A stretch of DNA of 64,000 nt from assembly GCF_014217785.1 (NCBI RefSeq), contig NZ_CP048814.1, positions 1,364,001 to 1,428,000 on the forward strand. The letters run 5' to 3'. Under the pieces are notes generated by a model. It searched no databases and was not told where the DNA came from. It saw nothing but the letters and a program-made list of their open reading frames with translations. Within the stretch, counting starts at the first letter, position 1, and each line of letters opens with the position of its first letter. This document shows, in pieces, positions 52,612 to 59,436 of this stretch. This DNA is from Rhodococcus triatomae. Lineage in GTDB: Bacteria; Actinomycetota; Actinomycetes; Mycobacteriales; Mycobacteriaceae. The translations under genes and the position numbers were made by a program.

Positions 52612-52883
52612 TGGTTTCTCAGCCTGTCGATGAGTTCGTCCTTCTTCAGGTCCGAATATCCCTGCAAGTCCAGTTCTTTCGCCCGCTCGCGCAGCTCGTC
52701 CACCGTCCAGTCCTCGTACGATCCGGACCGGCCGCCGGACTTTCCGACATCCGAGCGACCACGATCCGCCGCGGCGTTCGAGATCCGGGCCGCCTTCTCC
52801 TTCGAGTTGCCTTCCTCACGCAATTTCTCGTACAGATCCTGGTCCTTCAACTGGGGCTGATCGTCCGATCCTCGCGATGGCAT
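52608..52883 (-). CDS. DUF7218-type protein with Rho_N/SAP-like domain
   Basis: 91 residues. The N-terminal part is polar (LKDQDLYEKLREEGNSKEKAARISNAAADRG); the C-terminal 35 residues (WTVDELRERAKELDLQGYSDLKKDELIDRLRNH) match the Rho_N/SAP-type helix-extended-helix that binds nucleic acids. Homologues are stress-associated proteins of unknown function in actinobacteria. Its stop overlaps the glycosyltransferase ATG (ATGA), so it may be the first gene of the GT2-ACAD-PIG-L-NodS operon. The start is an ATG near GGAG. Confidence 0.85.
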   Translation of the reverse strand: MPSRGSDDQPQLKDQDLYEKLREEGNSKEKAARISNAAADRGRSDVGKSGGRSGSYEDWTVDELRERAKELDLQGYSDLKKDELIDRLRNH

Positions 52884-52944
52884 GGCTTCTCCTCACTTCC
52901 CGTGTTCGCAGTTCAGTTCGTCACCGTTGTCTCATCCCCGTTTG

Positions 52945-53160
52945 TCAGATCATCACCGTGGCAAGCGTGATACACGCGGCCGTCAAGAGAGCCGTCACCG
53001 CGGCCACCGGTACGGACCCGGTGGCCGCCAATGCCAGCATCGAGACGACGAGTGACGCCGCCAGGGCGGTCCAGAACACGGGCCGACCCCTCGGCGGCCG
53101 GGGACCGGCCCCCGGAGCAGTCGGTGCTCGTTCGGTGGTAGAAGCATTCGATGTCGTCAT
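52945..53160 (-). CDS. Small two-helix membrane protein
   Basis: 71 residues from ATG 53160 (GGAGGCAGGTC precedes). A Thr/Pro-rich polar start (TTSNASTTERAPTAPG) is followed by two hydrophobic stretches (VFWTALAASLVVSMLALAATG and AAVTALLTAACITLATVMI). I recognise no family. It lies between the five-gene operon and the MerR gene, on the same strand as the operon, 61 bp upstream. Function unknown. Confidence 0.65.
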   Translation of the reverse strand: MTTSNASTTERAPTAPGAGPRPPRGRPVFWTALAASLVVSMLALAATGSVPVAAVTALLTAACITLATVMI

Positions 53161-53352
53161 GACCTGCCTCCGTCGAAAATCGGCCGAGAAGCGCGCAGCC
53201 CGCGGCGAGGAGAGTACAAACGAAGGGAGCGCACTCGAGAACATGTACGTGCGGGCCCGCGCTTCGAGCGTGAGGGCTGCCTGCTCAACCTGACGATCAC
53301 GCTAGTACACACCGGGCACGACCACAACGAGAATGCCCACGCCCGCCACAGT

Positions 53353-53697
53353 TCAGACGCGTCGACCGGTCCCGTCGTCCCCGGCCCCGCCCTCCCCGCC
53401 GGACTCACCACGCAACCGGGCGTTGTCCGTTTCCAGATCGACGTTACGAGCCTCGAGCGCCAAGATGTGCCGCACGCCCACCAAGTTGACTCCCGCATCG
53501 ATCAATTCGGAGATCCGCTCCAGCCGCGCCAGGTCCCGGTCGCTGTACCGGCGGGTCCCGCCGTCGGTGCGTTCGGGCGTGAGCAGGCCCAGGCGTTCGT
53601 AGTGACGCAGCGCCTGCACGCCGACCCCGGACAATTCTGCCGTCACCGAGATCCCATACAGGGCTGCGGGCGTCCGCCGAGGTGAGTTCCGATCCAT
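53353..53697 (-). CDS. MerR-family regulator (HspR-like)
   Basis: 114 residues from ATG 53697 (GGAGG seven bases upstream). The MerR helix-turn-helix YGISVTAELSGVGVQALRHYERLGLLTPERTDGGTRRYSDRDLARLERI is complete; it is followed by a coiled-coil start and a Gly/Glu-rich end (GESGGEGGAGDDG). HspR-type MerR proteins repress heat-shock genes via the HAIR box, and here it is divergent from hsp20. No classic HAIR box (CTTGAGT-N7-ACTCAAG) is seen, but interlocked inverted repeats lie in the shared promoter. Confidence 0.87.
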   Translation of the reverse strand: MDRNSPRRTPAALYGISVTAELSGVGVQALRHYERLGLLTPERTDGGTRRYSDRDLARLERISELIDAGVNLVGVRHILALEARNVDLETDNARLRGESGGEGGAGDDGTGRRV

Positions 53698-53760
53698 CAC
53701 CCGTCCTCCGAATCCCTGGCCGTCACCCTTGCATCGATCTATGTTCTTTGCTATATAGAA

Positions 53761-53789
53761 CCTATAGCAGATTCTATAGGTAATCTGCT
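53761..53789. promoter_or_regulatory. Interlocked inverted repeats in the MerR/Hsp20 divergent promoter
   Basis: CCTATAG (53761-53767) pairs with CTATAGG (53774-53780) over a 6-base spacer, and overlapping it AGCAGATT (53766-53773) pairs with AATCTGCT (53782-53789) over 8 bases. Both are perfect. They lie in the AT-rich part of the gap, where -10-like TATAGG motifs also occur. A dimeric MerR protein could bind here. Confidence 0.6.
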
Positions 53790-53839
53790 GGCCGCGCCAA
53801 ACGTCAGCGCGCAGACAATCACAGATGGAGGTGGAGATC

Positions 53840-54262
53840 ATGTTGATGCGTACCGATCCGTTCCGTGAACTCGACCGTGTCGCCCAACAGGTTCTGGGCA
53901 CGACCGCACGTCCGGCGCACATGCCGATGGACGCCTGGAGAGACGACGATCGCTTCGTCGTCGAGTTCGACCTTCCGGGTGTCCGGCCCGAGTCCCTGGA
54001 CCTCGATGTCGAACGGAACGTACTCACCGTGCACGCCGAGCGGGGAGAGACCGACCCGGATCTGGAAATGGTCGCGTCCGAACGACCCCGGGGCATCTTC
54101 AGCAGGCAACTCTTCCTGGGAGAGAACCTCGATACCGAGCAGATCGAGGCCTCCTATCACAACGGTGTTCTGCGAGTGACCGTGCCGATCGCGGAAAAGG
54201 CCAAGTCCCGCAAGATCGAGATCGCCCATTCGAACGAGCACCAGGCCATCACCGCGGCCTGA
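53840..54262 (+). CDS. Small heat-shock protein Hsp20
   Basis: 140 residues from the ATG at 53840, which is placed after GGAGGTGGAG; an upstream in-frame ATG would add five residues. The alpha-crystallin domain is clear: [73 protein letters not shown]. It holds unfolded proteins under heat or solvent stress. Divergent from the MerR gene and probably repressed by it. Confidence 0.93.
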   Translation: MLMRTDPFRELDRVAQQVLGTTARPAHMPMDAWRDDDRFVVEFDLPGVRPESLDLDVERNVLTVHAERGETDPDLEMVASERPRGIFSRQLFLGENLDTEQIEASYHNGVLRVTVPIAEKAKSRKIEIAHSNEHQAITAA

Positions 54263-54325
54263 CCGACCGCCCGTGGACCGATCCCGACAACCGGATACGA
54301 CGACCACACAGCAGAGGAGGCGCCC

Positions 54326-54421
54326 GTGAACGCATTCGCCGAGGAACCGGTCATCTGGCCCGACCCCAGCCCACTCGAGAAGTGGTGGACGACAGTCATG
54401 ACCGGTATCTCGTCGACGTGA
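54326..54421 (+). CDS. Possible small peptide after hsp20, 31 residues
   Basis: A GTG-started frame behind AGAGGAGG (five-base spacing) encodes a 31-residue peptide with FAEEPVIWPDPSPLEKWWTT. The strong ribosome site is the main support. No family is recognised; several Trp and Pro residues suggest a binding peptide. Located 64 bp behind hsp20, same strand. May be real but unproven. Confidence 0.4.
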   Translation: MNAFAEEPVIWPDPSPLEKWWTTVMTGISST

Positions 54422-54517
54422 ACAACTCGTCCGATATCTCGTGTGCCGCCCGGGCTTCCCCTCACACCGGGCGGCACACGGGATCGCGGACGCGGTGGGG
54501 AGGCGACGGCCCGGTGG

Positions 54518-54543
54518 GATTGGACACGGTCTCGGCGGGGTAG
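54518..54543 (+). promoter_or_regulatory. SigF/SigB-type promoter (GATT-N16-GGGTAG)
   Basis: GATT (54518-54521) and GGGTAG (54538-54543) lie at the 15-16-base spacing of alternative-stress-sigma promoters (consensus GTTT-N15-GGGTAT), 33 bases before the ATG at 54577. It is the only promoter-like site for that gene. Confidence 0.45.
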
Positions 54544-54576
54544 ACAGTGGCAATCACCGAATGGTCAGGAGACCCG

Positions 54577-54714
54577 ATGAACATCAATGTCCCTCTGCTG
54601 GCACTGCTTCTGCTGGTGGCCCTCACCTTCGTCGCCCGCATATCGGTGCCACGCGCCGGCGCCCGCTCCGGGGCCACAGGACCGCGTCACACGAGCTTCT
54701 TCGGCCTACGGTGA
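54577..54714 (+). CDS. Small membrane peptide, 45 residues
   Basis: MNINVPLLALLLLVALTFVARI... is one membrane helix followed by a basic, Ser/Gly-rich tail ending TSFFGLR. A weak GGAG lies nine bases before the ATG, and a stress-type promoter is upstream. No family is recognised. Part of the stress cluster by position. Confidence 0.5.
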   Translation: MNINVPLLALLLLVALTFVARISVPRAGARSGATGPRHTSFFGLR

Positions 54715-54757
54715 TCGCCGGCGAGGCCGCATGACCGATTGCTCTCGGGCTCCGATC

Positions 54758-54782
54758 GTTTGGCGGGTTCCGATTCGGGTAC
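54758..54782 (+). promoter_or_regulatory. SigF/SigB-type promoter (GTTT-N15-GGGTAC)
   Basis: GTTT at 54758-54761 and GGGTAC at 54777-54782 are separated by exactly 15 bases, the consensus arrangement of SigF-type promoters. It is 64 bp before the GTG of the next small gene and is the best example of this class in the window. Confidence 0.65.
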
Positions 54783-54845
54783 CCGGGTCGTGTACGTCCA
54801 CTGCCACTTCACAGGGATGCACGAATCGAAGAGAAGGAGGGCACC

Positions 54846-55034
54846 GTGGCCGAGTACCGCGTGATCGATCCGTCCGGAACCGTCGTCGAGACCAAGACGA
54901 TCGACAGTGCGGAAGACGCGCACGCCTGGTTCGTCGACATTCGCGCCGACAACAGTGAACTCGGCTGGCGAATGGAGGTCGCCGACGACAACGGCTGGTC
55001 CTTCTTCGACGACACCGAAGGGGTGTCGGAGTAG
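54846..55034 (+). CDS. Small hypothetical protein, 62 residues
   Basis: The GTG at 54846 has GAAGGAGG five bases upstream. The peptide MAEYRVIDPSGTVVETKTIDSAEDAHAWF... and the ending WSFFDDTEGVSE is acidic and compact; no family is recognised. A SigF-type promoter stands upstream, so it is probably a stress-induced protein. It is convergent to the amidohydrolase gene. Confidence 0.7.
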   Translation: MAEYRVIDPSGTVVETKTIDSAEDAHAWFVDIRADNSELGWRMEVADDNGWSFFDDTEGVSE

Positions 55035-55086
55035 TCGTGTCGGAGTGGTCGAGTCGGGACAGCCGGGCATCGGTGCGGCGAGACGG

Positions 55087-56040
55087 TCAGGAACCCGGAC
55101 GGAACCACAGTGCGGAGGCGTTGTCGACGGCGACCGCCTTCGCCACGGTCTGGGGCAATGTCCGGAGCAGCGACTGAATGCGCCCGACCCGCGCCTCGAA
55201 CATGTCCGCTCGGCCCACCGTGTCCGATCCCACCACGAACCTGTCGGCACGACGGCAGATCAGCTCGAGCCACCGCGAATCGACAGCCGCGCCGGGCCCG
55301 TCCCGATCGACGATGTGATCGAGCACTGTCCACGAGAGATCGACGTACAGCTCGGTGTGGCGAGACAGTAGATCGTCCACCACCCGGATCTGCTCGGTCG
55401 ATTCCACTCGACGGGAGACCCCGGCGTGCGCCCACACCACCCGCGTACGCGGGTGACGTCCGAGCAGCCGCTCGAATTCGGGGACGAACTCGTGCGCGTC
55501 CGGCCTCCCCGGCGAGCTGGAATCGTGATGGACGGTGACCGGCACATCCGTGTCCCGGCAGAAGTCCGCGACCTCGTCCATCGCAGGATGGTCGGCCACC
55601 GGCGTCTCGCCATCGGTGAGGTTGGTGAGGTCGTCGTGGCGGAGCATGACCTCACCGACGCCCGCCCATGCACGCGAGCGCTCCCACATCGCGTCGAGAT
55701 GTTCTCTCACCATCAGGTCGGTGGGATCGAAACCGCATATCAGGGGCGCCATTCGGACCCGGCCGTCACATTGCTGCAGTACGTCCAAGGTGATGACGTC
55801 GGTCAGCGAGTGATAGTGGCACGGGGCATTGTCGTCGAGATAGTAGCCGGGCGCGAGGGGCTCGGACGTCGCCCAACGCTTCTTCACCGGAATCCCGAAT
55901 ACCACAGCGTGTGTGACGCCGCTCCCGAGCATCGCCTCCACGAGGTCGCCCACGTCACCCCGGCGCTGGAGGAAGTCCACGACGTGGACATGCGCATCGG
56001 TCCACTCGATCGGATCCGCCCGACTCATCGGCACCTTCAC
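55087..56040 (-). CDS. Amidohydrolase-2-type metal hydrolase
   Basis: 317 residues from an ATG overlapping the SDR stop (ATGA). TIM-barrel amidohydrolase signature: HxH at residues 17 and 19 (DAHVHVVDF), further His in PVTVHHDSSS and VVWAHAGVSRR, and the Asp in VVGSDTVGRAD. The family includes decarboxylases and lactonases; the substrate cannot be read. It is in a probable operon with the Cys-rich protein and SDR. The segment LDDNAPCHYHSLTDV is unlike typical decarboxylases. Confidence 0.83.
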   Translation of the reverse strand: MKVPMSRADPIEWTDAHVHVVDFLQRRGDVGDLVEAMLGSGVTHAVVFGIPVKKRWATSEPLAPGYYLDDNAPCHYHSLTDVITLDVLQQCDGRVRMAPLICGFDPTDLMVREHLDAMWERSRAWAGVGEVMLRHDDLTNLTDGETPVADHPAMDEVADFCRDTDVPVTVHHDSSSPGRPDAHEFVPEFERLLGRHPRTRVVWAHAGVSRRVESTEQIRVVDDLLSRHTELYVDLSWTVLDHIVDRDGPGAAVDSRWLELICRRADRFVVGSDTVGRADMFEARVGRIQSLLRTLPQTVAKAVAVDNASALWFRPGS

Positions 56041-56885
56041 CCGGGGAGGGTCTCGCCGCCGATCGGCGCGAGCACCTCGCCGGAGTAGTAGGAGGACGAG
56101 CGGTTCGAGGCGAAGAACACGTACGACGGTGCGATCTCGTCCGGCTGCGCCGCCCTGCCGTACGGGGTCTGCTCACCGAAGGATCCGACCTTCTCCGCAT
56201 CGAGGGTGGCCGGAATCAGCGGAGTCCACACCGGGCCGGGGGCAACACAGTTCACCCGAATCCCTCTGTCCAGCAACGATTGCGCCAGCGAGTACGTGAG
56301 AGCGGTCACCGCACCCTTCGTCGCCGAGTAGTCGATCAGCGTCTTGTTTCCGCGAAGCCCGTTGATCGAGCCCGTGTTGACGATGGACGATCCCGGCGCC
56401 ATGTGCGGTACGGCCGTCTTGGTGACGTGGAAGAAGCTGTCGATGTTGACGGCGAACGTGTGGTCCCACTGCTCGTCGTCGAGTTCGAGGAAGTCGTCCA
56501 CCGGTGACTGGTAGGCGACATTGTTCACCAGCACGTCGACGCCGCCGAGTTCGCGAACCGTCCGGTCCACTACCTCTCGGCAGTGCTCGGGAGAGGCGAG
56601 GTCGCCGGCGATCGTCAGCGCGCGAACTCCCTCCCGACGGGCCAGCGACGCAGTGTGATCCGCGTCCTCGTCCTCACTGAGGTACGCGATCGCGACGTCG
56701 GCTCCCTCCTTGGCGAAGGCGACTGCCACGGCCCGCCCGATACCGGAATCTCCTCCCGTCACCAGCGCCCGCTTGCCGGACAGGAGCCCACGGCCTTCGT
56801 AGCCACGCATCTCGTCGCGCGGCTTCTCGGCCATGTCCTCGGTGTCTCCGGGATAGGGAATCCGATGTGGCGTCTGTTCGTTCAC
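56037..56885 (-). CDS. Short-chain dehydrogenase/reductase (general stress type)
   Basis: 282 residues from GTG 56885 (GGAGGTGGAC precedes). Rossmann motif TGGDSGIG (43-50), NNVAY, the catalytic Tyr and Lys in DYSATKGAV, and RVNCVAPGPVWTPLIP. The N-terminal extension HRIPYPGDTEDMAEKPRDEMRGYEGRG is typical of the YdaD/YghA-like stress SDR group. NADP(H)-dependent oxidoreductase; substrate unknown. It follows the Cys-rich gene by 26 bp and is coupled to the amidohydrolase. Confidence 0.9.
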   Translation of the reverse strand: MNEQTPHRIPYPGDTEDMAEKPRDEMRGYEGRGLLSGKRALVTGGDSGIGRAVAVAFAKEGADVAIAYLSEDEDADHTASLARREGVRALTIAGDLASPEHCREVVDRTVRELGGVDVLVNNVAYQSPVDDFLELDDEQWDHTFAVNIDSFFHVTKTAVPHMAPGSSIVNTGSINGLRGNKTLIDYSATKGAVTALTYSLAQSLLDRGIRVNCVAPGPVWTPLIPATLDAEKVGSFGEQTPYGRAAQPDEIAPSYVFFASNRSSSYYSGEVLAPIGGETLPG

Positions 56886-56911
56886 GTCCACCTCCGTGCT
56901 CGTCGCGCCGT

Positions 56912-57148
56912 TCAGCCGATGCGGTCCGTCGCACTGTCGTGCCCGGCTTGCCGAGCACAGTGCGCGCAACAGTAGATGCCGTTGTCGGCCTCGACTCCGT
57001 GACCGAGGATGCGACAGCCACAGTGTCCGCACAGTGGCGCCATGCTCTGCGCTGCGCACTCGAAACTGTCGAACACCCCGGAACGGTCGCCCTGGGTCAC
57101 CGTGAACGTCTTGTCGTACGTGTTTCCACACGTCTCGCAGACCGGCAT
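56912..57148 (-). CDS. Cys-rich small protein, prokaryotic metallothionein-like
   Basis: 78 residues, ATG at 57148 after AGAGGTGG. Cysteines are arranged in CxxC pairs: MPVCETCGNTYDKTF, then FECAAQ, LCGHCGCRI, and IYCCAHCARQ, with His in GHG and AHC. It fits zinc-ribbon or metallothionein-type metal binding, and I recall similar proteins annotated as prokaryotic metallothionein. It probably buffers or senses zinc or other metals under stress. First gene before the SDR. A stress-type promoter (GTTT-N16-GGGAAG) lies upstream. Confidence 0.8.
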   Translation of the reverse strand: MPVCETCGNTYDKTFTVTQGDRSGVFDSFECAAQSMAPLCGHCGCRILGHGVEADNGIYCCAHCARQAGHDSATDRIG

Positions 57149-57210
57149 GGTGCCACCTCTCGTTGTCCGTGGCCGATGCGTGACGGATACACCGTCCGTC
57201 GACTGAGGGA

Positions 57211-57236
57211 CTTCCCTGTCGCGAGGGTGCACAAAC
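57211..57236 (-). promoter_or_regulatory. Stress-type promoter of the Cys-rich/SDR/amidohydrolase operon
   Basis: On the minus strand AGGGTTTG carries GTTT (57233-57236) and GGGAAG (57211-57216) lies 16 bases on. This agrees with the SigF/SigB consensus apart from the -10 ending. It is 63 bases before the ATG at 57148. Confidence 0.45.
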
Positions 57237-57247
57237 CCTCCACCTGC

Positions 57248-57475
57248 CTACATCACCACGATTCCCACCGCCACCACCACGAACAGGACGGCGATGAGCG
57301 CGACGACGAACAGTGACATCGGCAGTTTCCGGTGCGGAGAAGGCTCGGGTTCCGACAGCCCCGACGTCTGCCCGGACCCGGGTGGTGTGGCTCCGGGAGA
57401 CACTCCGCCGCCCTCCTCGAGGTCCGGGGTGTCGTCGGGATCGGGATCGGGTGGCGTGTGGTCGGGTGTGCTCAT
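57248..57475 (-). CDS. DUF6480-type single-span membrane protein
   Basis: 75 residues, ATG at 57475 after GGAGGCGCACG. A Pro/Asp/Thr-rich polar head (MSTPDHTPPDPDPDDTPDLEE...) precedes a C-terminal helix (LFVVALIAVLFVVVAVGIVVM). This is the DUF6480 pattern, found in actinobacteria and of unknown function. Divergent from the alcohol dehydrogenase gene with facing stress-type promoter elements between. Confidence 0.78.
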   Translation of the reverse strand: MSTPDHTPPDPDPDDTPDLEEGGGVSPGATPPGSGQTSGLSEPEPSPHRKLPMSLFVVALIAVLFVVVAVGIVVM

Positions 57476-57540
57476 CGTGCGCCTCCGTCGAATCGGGGGA
57501 GTCGAGTAACAGGAGAGTCGAGAAAAGGGGAACGGCGACC

Positions 57541-57586
57541 GGGTACCCGCCTTCCCGGGTGTCAATCACCACCGGAGCGGGTACCC
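57541..57586. promoter_or_regulatory. Facing GGGTAC -10 elements of divergent stress promoters
   Basis: GGGTACCCGC (57541-57550) and GCGGGTACCC (57577-57586) form an inverted repeat. On the minus strand GATT (57564-57567) lies 15 bases before GGGTAC (57543-57548) for DUF6480; on the plus strand GGGTAC (57579-57584) precedes the alcohol dehydrogenase, with a weaker -35 (TGTC, 57560-57563). The repeat is best explained as two overlapping SigF-like promoters pointing outward. Confidence 0.55.
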
Positions 57587-57682
57587 CTCGGTCGGCCCCG
57601 GTGTGACAGCCCGAACCGCACTGCGGCGCCCCGCCGTGGCGGCAGTCACGGACACCACCTTCCGCGCCCCCAGGAGGACGCC

Positions 57683-58864
57683 ATGAAAGCTGTGACCTGG
57701 CAAGGCACACGGGATGTGCGGGTCGACACCGTTCCCGATCCGCGGATCGAGAACCCCACCGACGCCGTCATCCGCGTCACCACCACCAACATCTGCGGAT
57801 CGGACCTGCACCTGTACGAGGTACTCGGCGCGTTCATGAAGCCCGGGGACATACTCGGCCACGAGGCCATGGGTGTCGTGGAAGAGGTCGGCGCCGACAC
57901 CGGCGACCTCACCGTCGGTGACCGGGTGGTCGTCCCCTTCCAGATCTCGTGCGGCGCGTGTCCGATGTGCGAGACGGGCCTGCAGACGCAGTGCGACGTC
58001 ACCCAGGTCAGGGAGCAGGGCAGTGGCGCCGCCCTCTTCGGCTACTCCGAACTGTACGGGAGCGTGCCCGGTGGCCAGGCCGAGTACCTGCGAATACCTC
58101 ACGCCGCCTACACCCACGTCAAAGTCCCGGAAGGACCACCGGATTCGCGCTTCGTCTACCTGTCCGACGTGTTGCCCACCGCGTGGCAGGCCGTCGAGTA
58201 CGCGTCCGTGCCGGACGGCGGGTCGCTGACGGTGATCGGTCTCGGACCCATCGGGGACATGGCCGCCCGGATCGCCTCGAGACGCGGATTCCGGGTGATC
58301 GGCGTGGACCTCGTGCCCGAACGGCTGGCGCGCGCCGCGCGACACGGTGTCGAAACGGTGGACCTCACTCGCATCGACGGAGAAGTCGGAGACGTCATCC
58401 GTGACCTCACCGACGGGCGGGGTACCGACGCCGTCATCGACGCGGTCGGCATGGAGGCACACGGCTCGGTCGCCGCAGGCGCGGTTCAGAAGCTCACGGC
58501 GCTCCTGCCCTCCTCGGTCGCCAAGCCGCTCACCGAGAAGGCCGGGGTCGATCGACTCGCCGCCCTGTACAGCGCCATCGACGTCGTCCGGCGCGGCGGG
58601 ACGATCTCGCTCTCCGGCGTCTACGGCGGGATGCTGGACCCGATTCCGATGATGACGCTGTTCGACAAGCAGATTCAGCTCCGGATGGGCCAGGCCAACG
58701 TCAAACGCTGGGTTCCGGAGATCCTGCCGCTACTCACCGAGGAGGATCCGCTCGGCGTCGACACGTTCGCCACCCACACCCTCCCGCTGGAACAGGCGCC
58801 GCACGCGTACGAGATCTTCCAGAAGAAGCTCGACGGCGCGATCAAGATCGGGCTCGTACCGTGA
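57683..58864 (+). CDS. Zinc-dependent alcohol dehydrogenase (formaldehyde-type)
   Basis: 393 residues. Catalytic-zinc residues are Cys38 (ICGSDLH) and the pair His60-Glu61 (GHEAMG); the structural-zinc cysteines are in SCGACPMCETGLQTQC. NAD-binding motif VIGLGPIGDMAAR. The family includes glutathione-independent formaldehyde dehydrogenases and threonine-type dehydrogenases. CCAGGAGGACGCC precedes the ATG. It overlaps the DUF2231 gene by GTGA and has a stress-type promoter, so detoxification of an alcohol or aldehyde is likely. Confidence 0.9.
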   Translation: MKAVTWQGTRDVRVDTVPDPRIENPTDAVIRVTTTNICGSDLHLYEVLGAFMKPGDILGHEAMGVVEEVGADTGDLTVGDRVVVPFQISCGACPMCETGLQTQCDVTQVREQGSGAALFGYSELYGSVPGGQAEYLRIPHAAYTHVKVPEGPPDSRFVYLSDVLPTAWQAVEYASVPDGGSLTVIGLGPIGDMAARIASRRGFRVIGVDLVPERLARAARHGVETVDLTRIDGEVGDVIRDLTDGRGTDAVIDAVGMEAHGSVAAGAVQKLTALLPSSVAKPLTEKAGVDRLAALYSAIDVVRRGGTISLSGVYGGMLDPIPMMTLFDKQIQLRMGQANVKRWVPEILPLLTEEDPLGVDTFATHTLPLEQAPHAYEIFQKKLDGAIKIGLVP

Positions 58865-59400
58865 CCGGCACACTCGAGAAGGCGTGGAGCGCCGCCGAGG
58901 AGGCGTCCTTTCTGGACCGACCCGCCGGCCGCCTCCGGACGGCGTTGCGACGCAGGCTGGAAGGAAGCGCGGCCGAGACGATCCTCGGCGGGCGCTGGCT
59001 GGGGCACCCACTGCACCCCGTGGTCGTGGCGATACCGATCGGCACGTGGACCGGTGCGGTGATCCTCGACGCCGTCGCCGACGAGCCGGCGGCCGCGCGC
59101 ACGCTGATCGCGACGGGCCTGGCCTCGCTGAGCGTCGTTGCACCGACCGGCTGGGTCGACTGGTCGCTGCGCGACACCCGGCAACGCCGGGTGGGCCTGC
59201 TGCACGCCGGTGCGAACGGCGTCGCCGCGGCGCTGATGGCCGGATCCTGGCTCCGTCGACGGCCGCCGGAGCCCCCGGACACGGCGGCCCGGACACTGGC
59301 GCTCGCGGCACTGGCAGCGCTCGGCGTGGGTGGGGCGCTGGGCGGGCACCTCACCTATGCATTGGGGGCCGGAGTCGAGCACCGGCCCGCAGTCGAGTAG
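58861..59400 (+). CDS. DUF2231 membrane protein
   Basis: 179 residues from a GTG that overlaps the dehydrogenase stop. The DUF2231 mark GGRWLGHPLHPVVVAIPIGTWTGAV with two His residues is followed by helices VVAPTGWVDWSLR and ALAALAALGVGGALGGHLTYALG. About four membrane helices. DUF2231 proteins are suspected quinone- or heme-binding membrane proteins; no function is established. Coupling to an alcohol dehydrogenase suggests electron transfer, as inference only. Confidence 0.85.
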   Translation: MTGTLEKAWSAAEEASFLDRPAGRLRTALRRRLEGSAAETILGGRWLGHPLHPVVVAIPIGTWTGAVILDAVADEPAAARTLIATGLASLSVVAPTGWVDWSLRDTRQRRVGLLHAGANGVAAALMAGSWLRRRPPEPPDTAARTLALAALAALGVGGALGGHLTYALGAGVEHRPAVE

Positions 59401-59436
59401 GCGACCCGTACTCACGGCGTTGCCGAACCGCGGGAA

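Noticed and set aside
57541-57586. The GGGTACCCGC/GCGGGTACCC inverted repeat as a regulator operator
   Set aside because: It is better explained by the -10 elements of two divergent stress-type promoters; kept as such.
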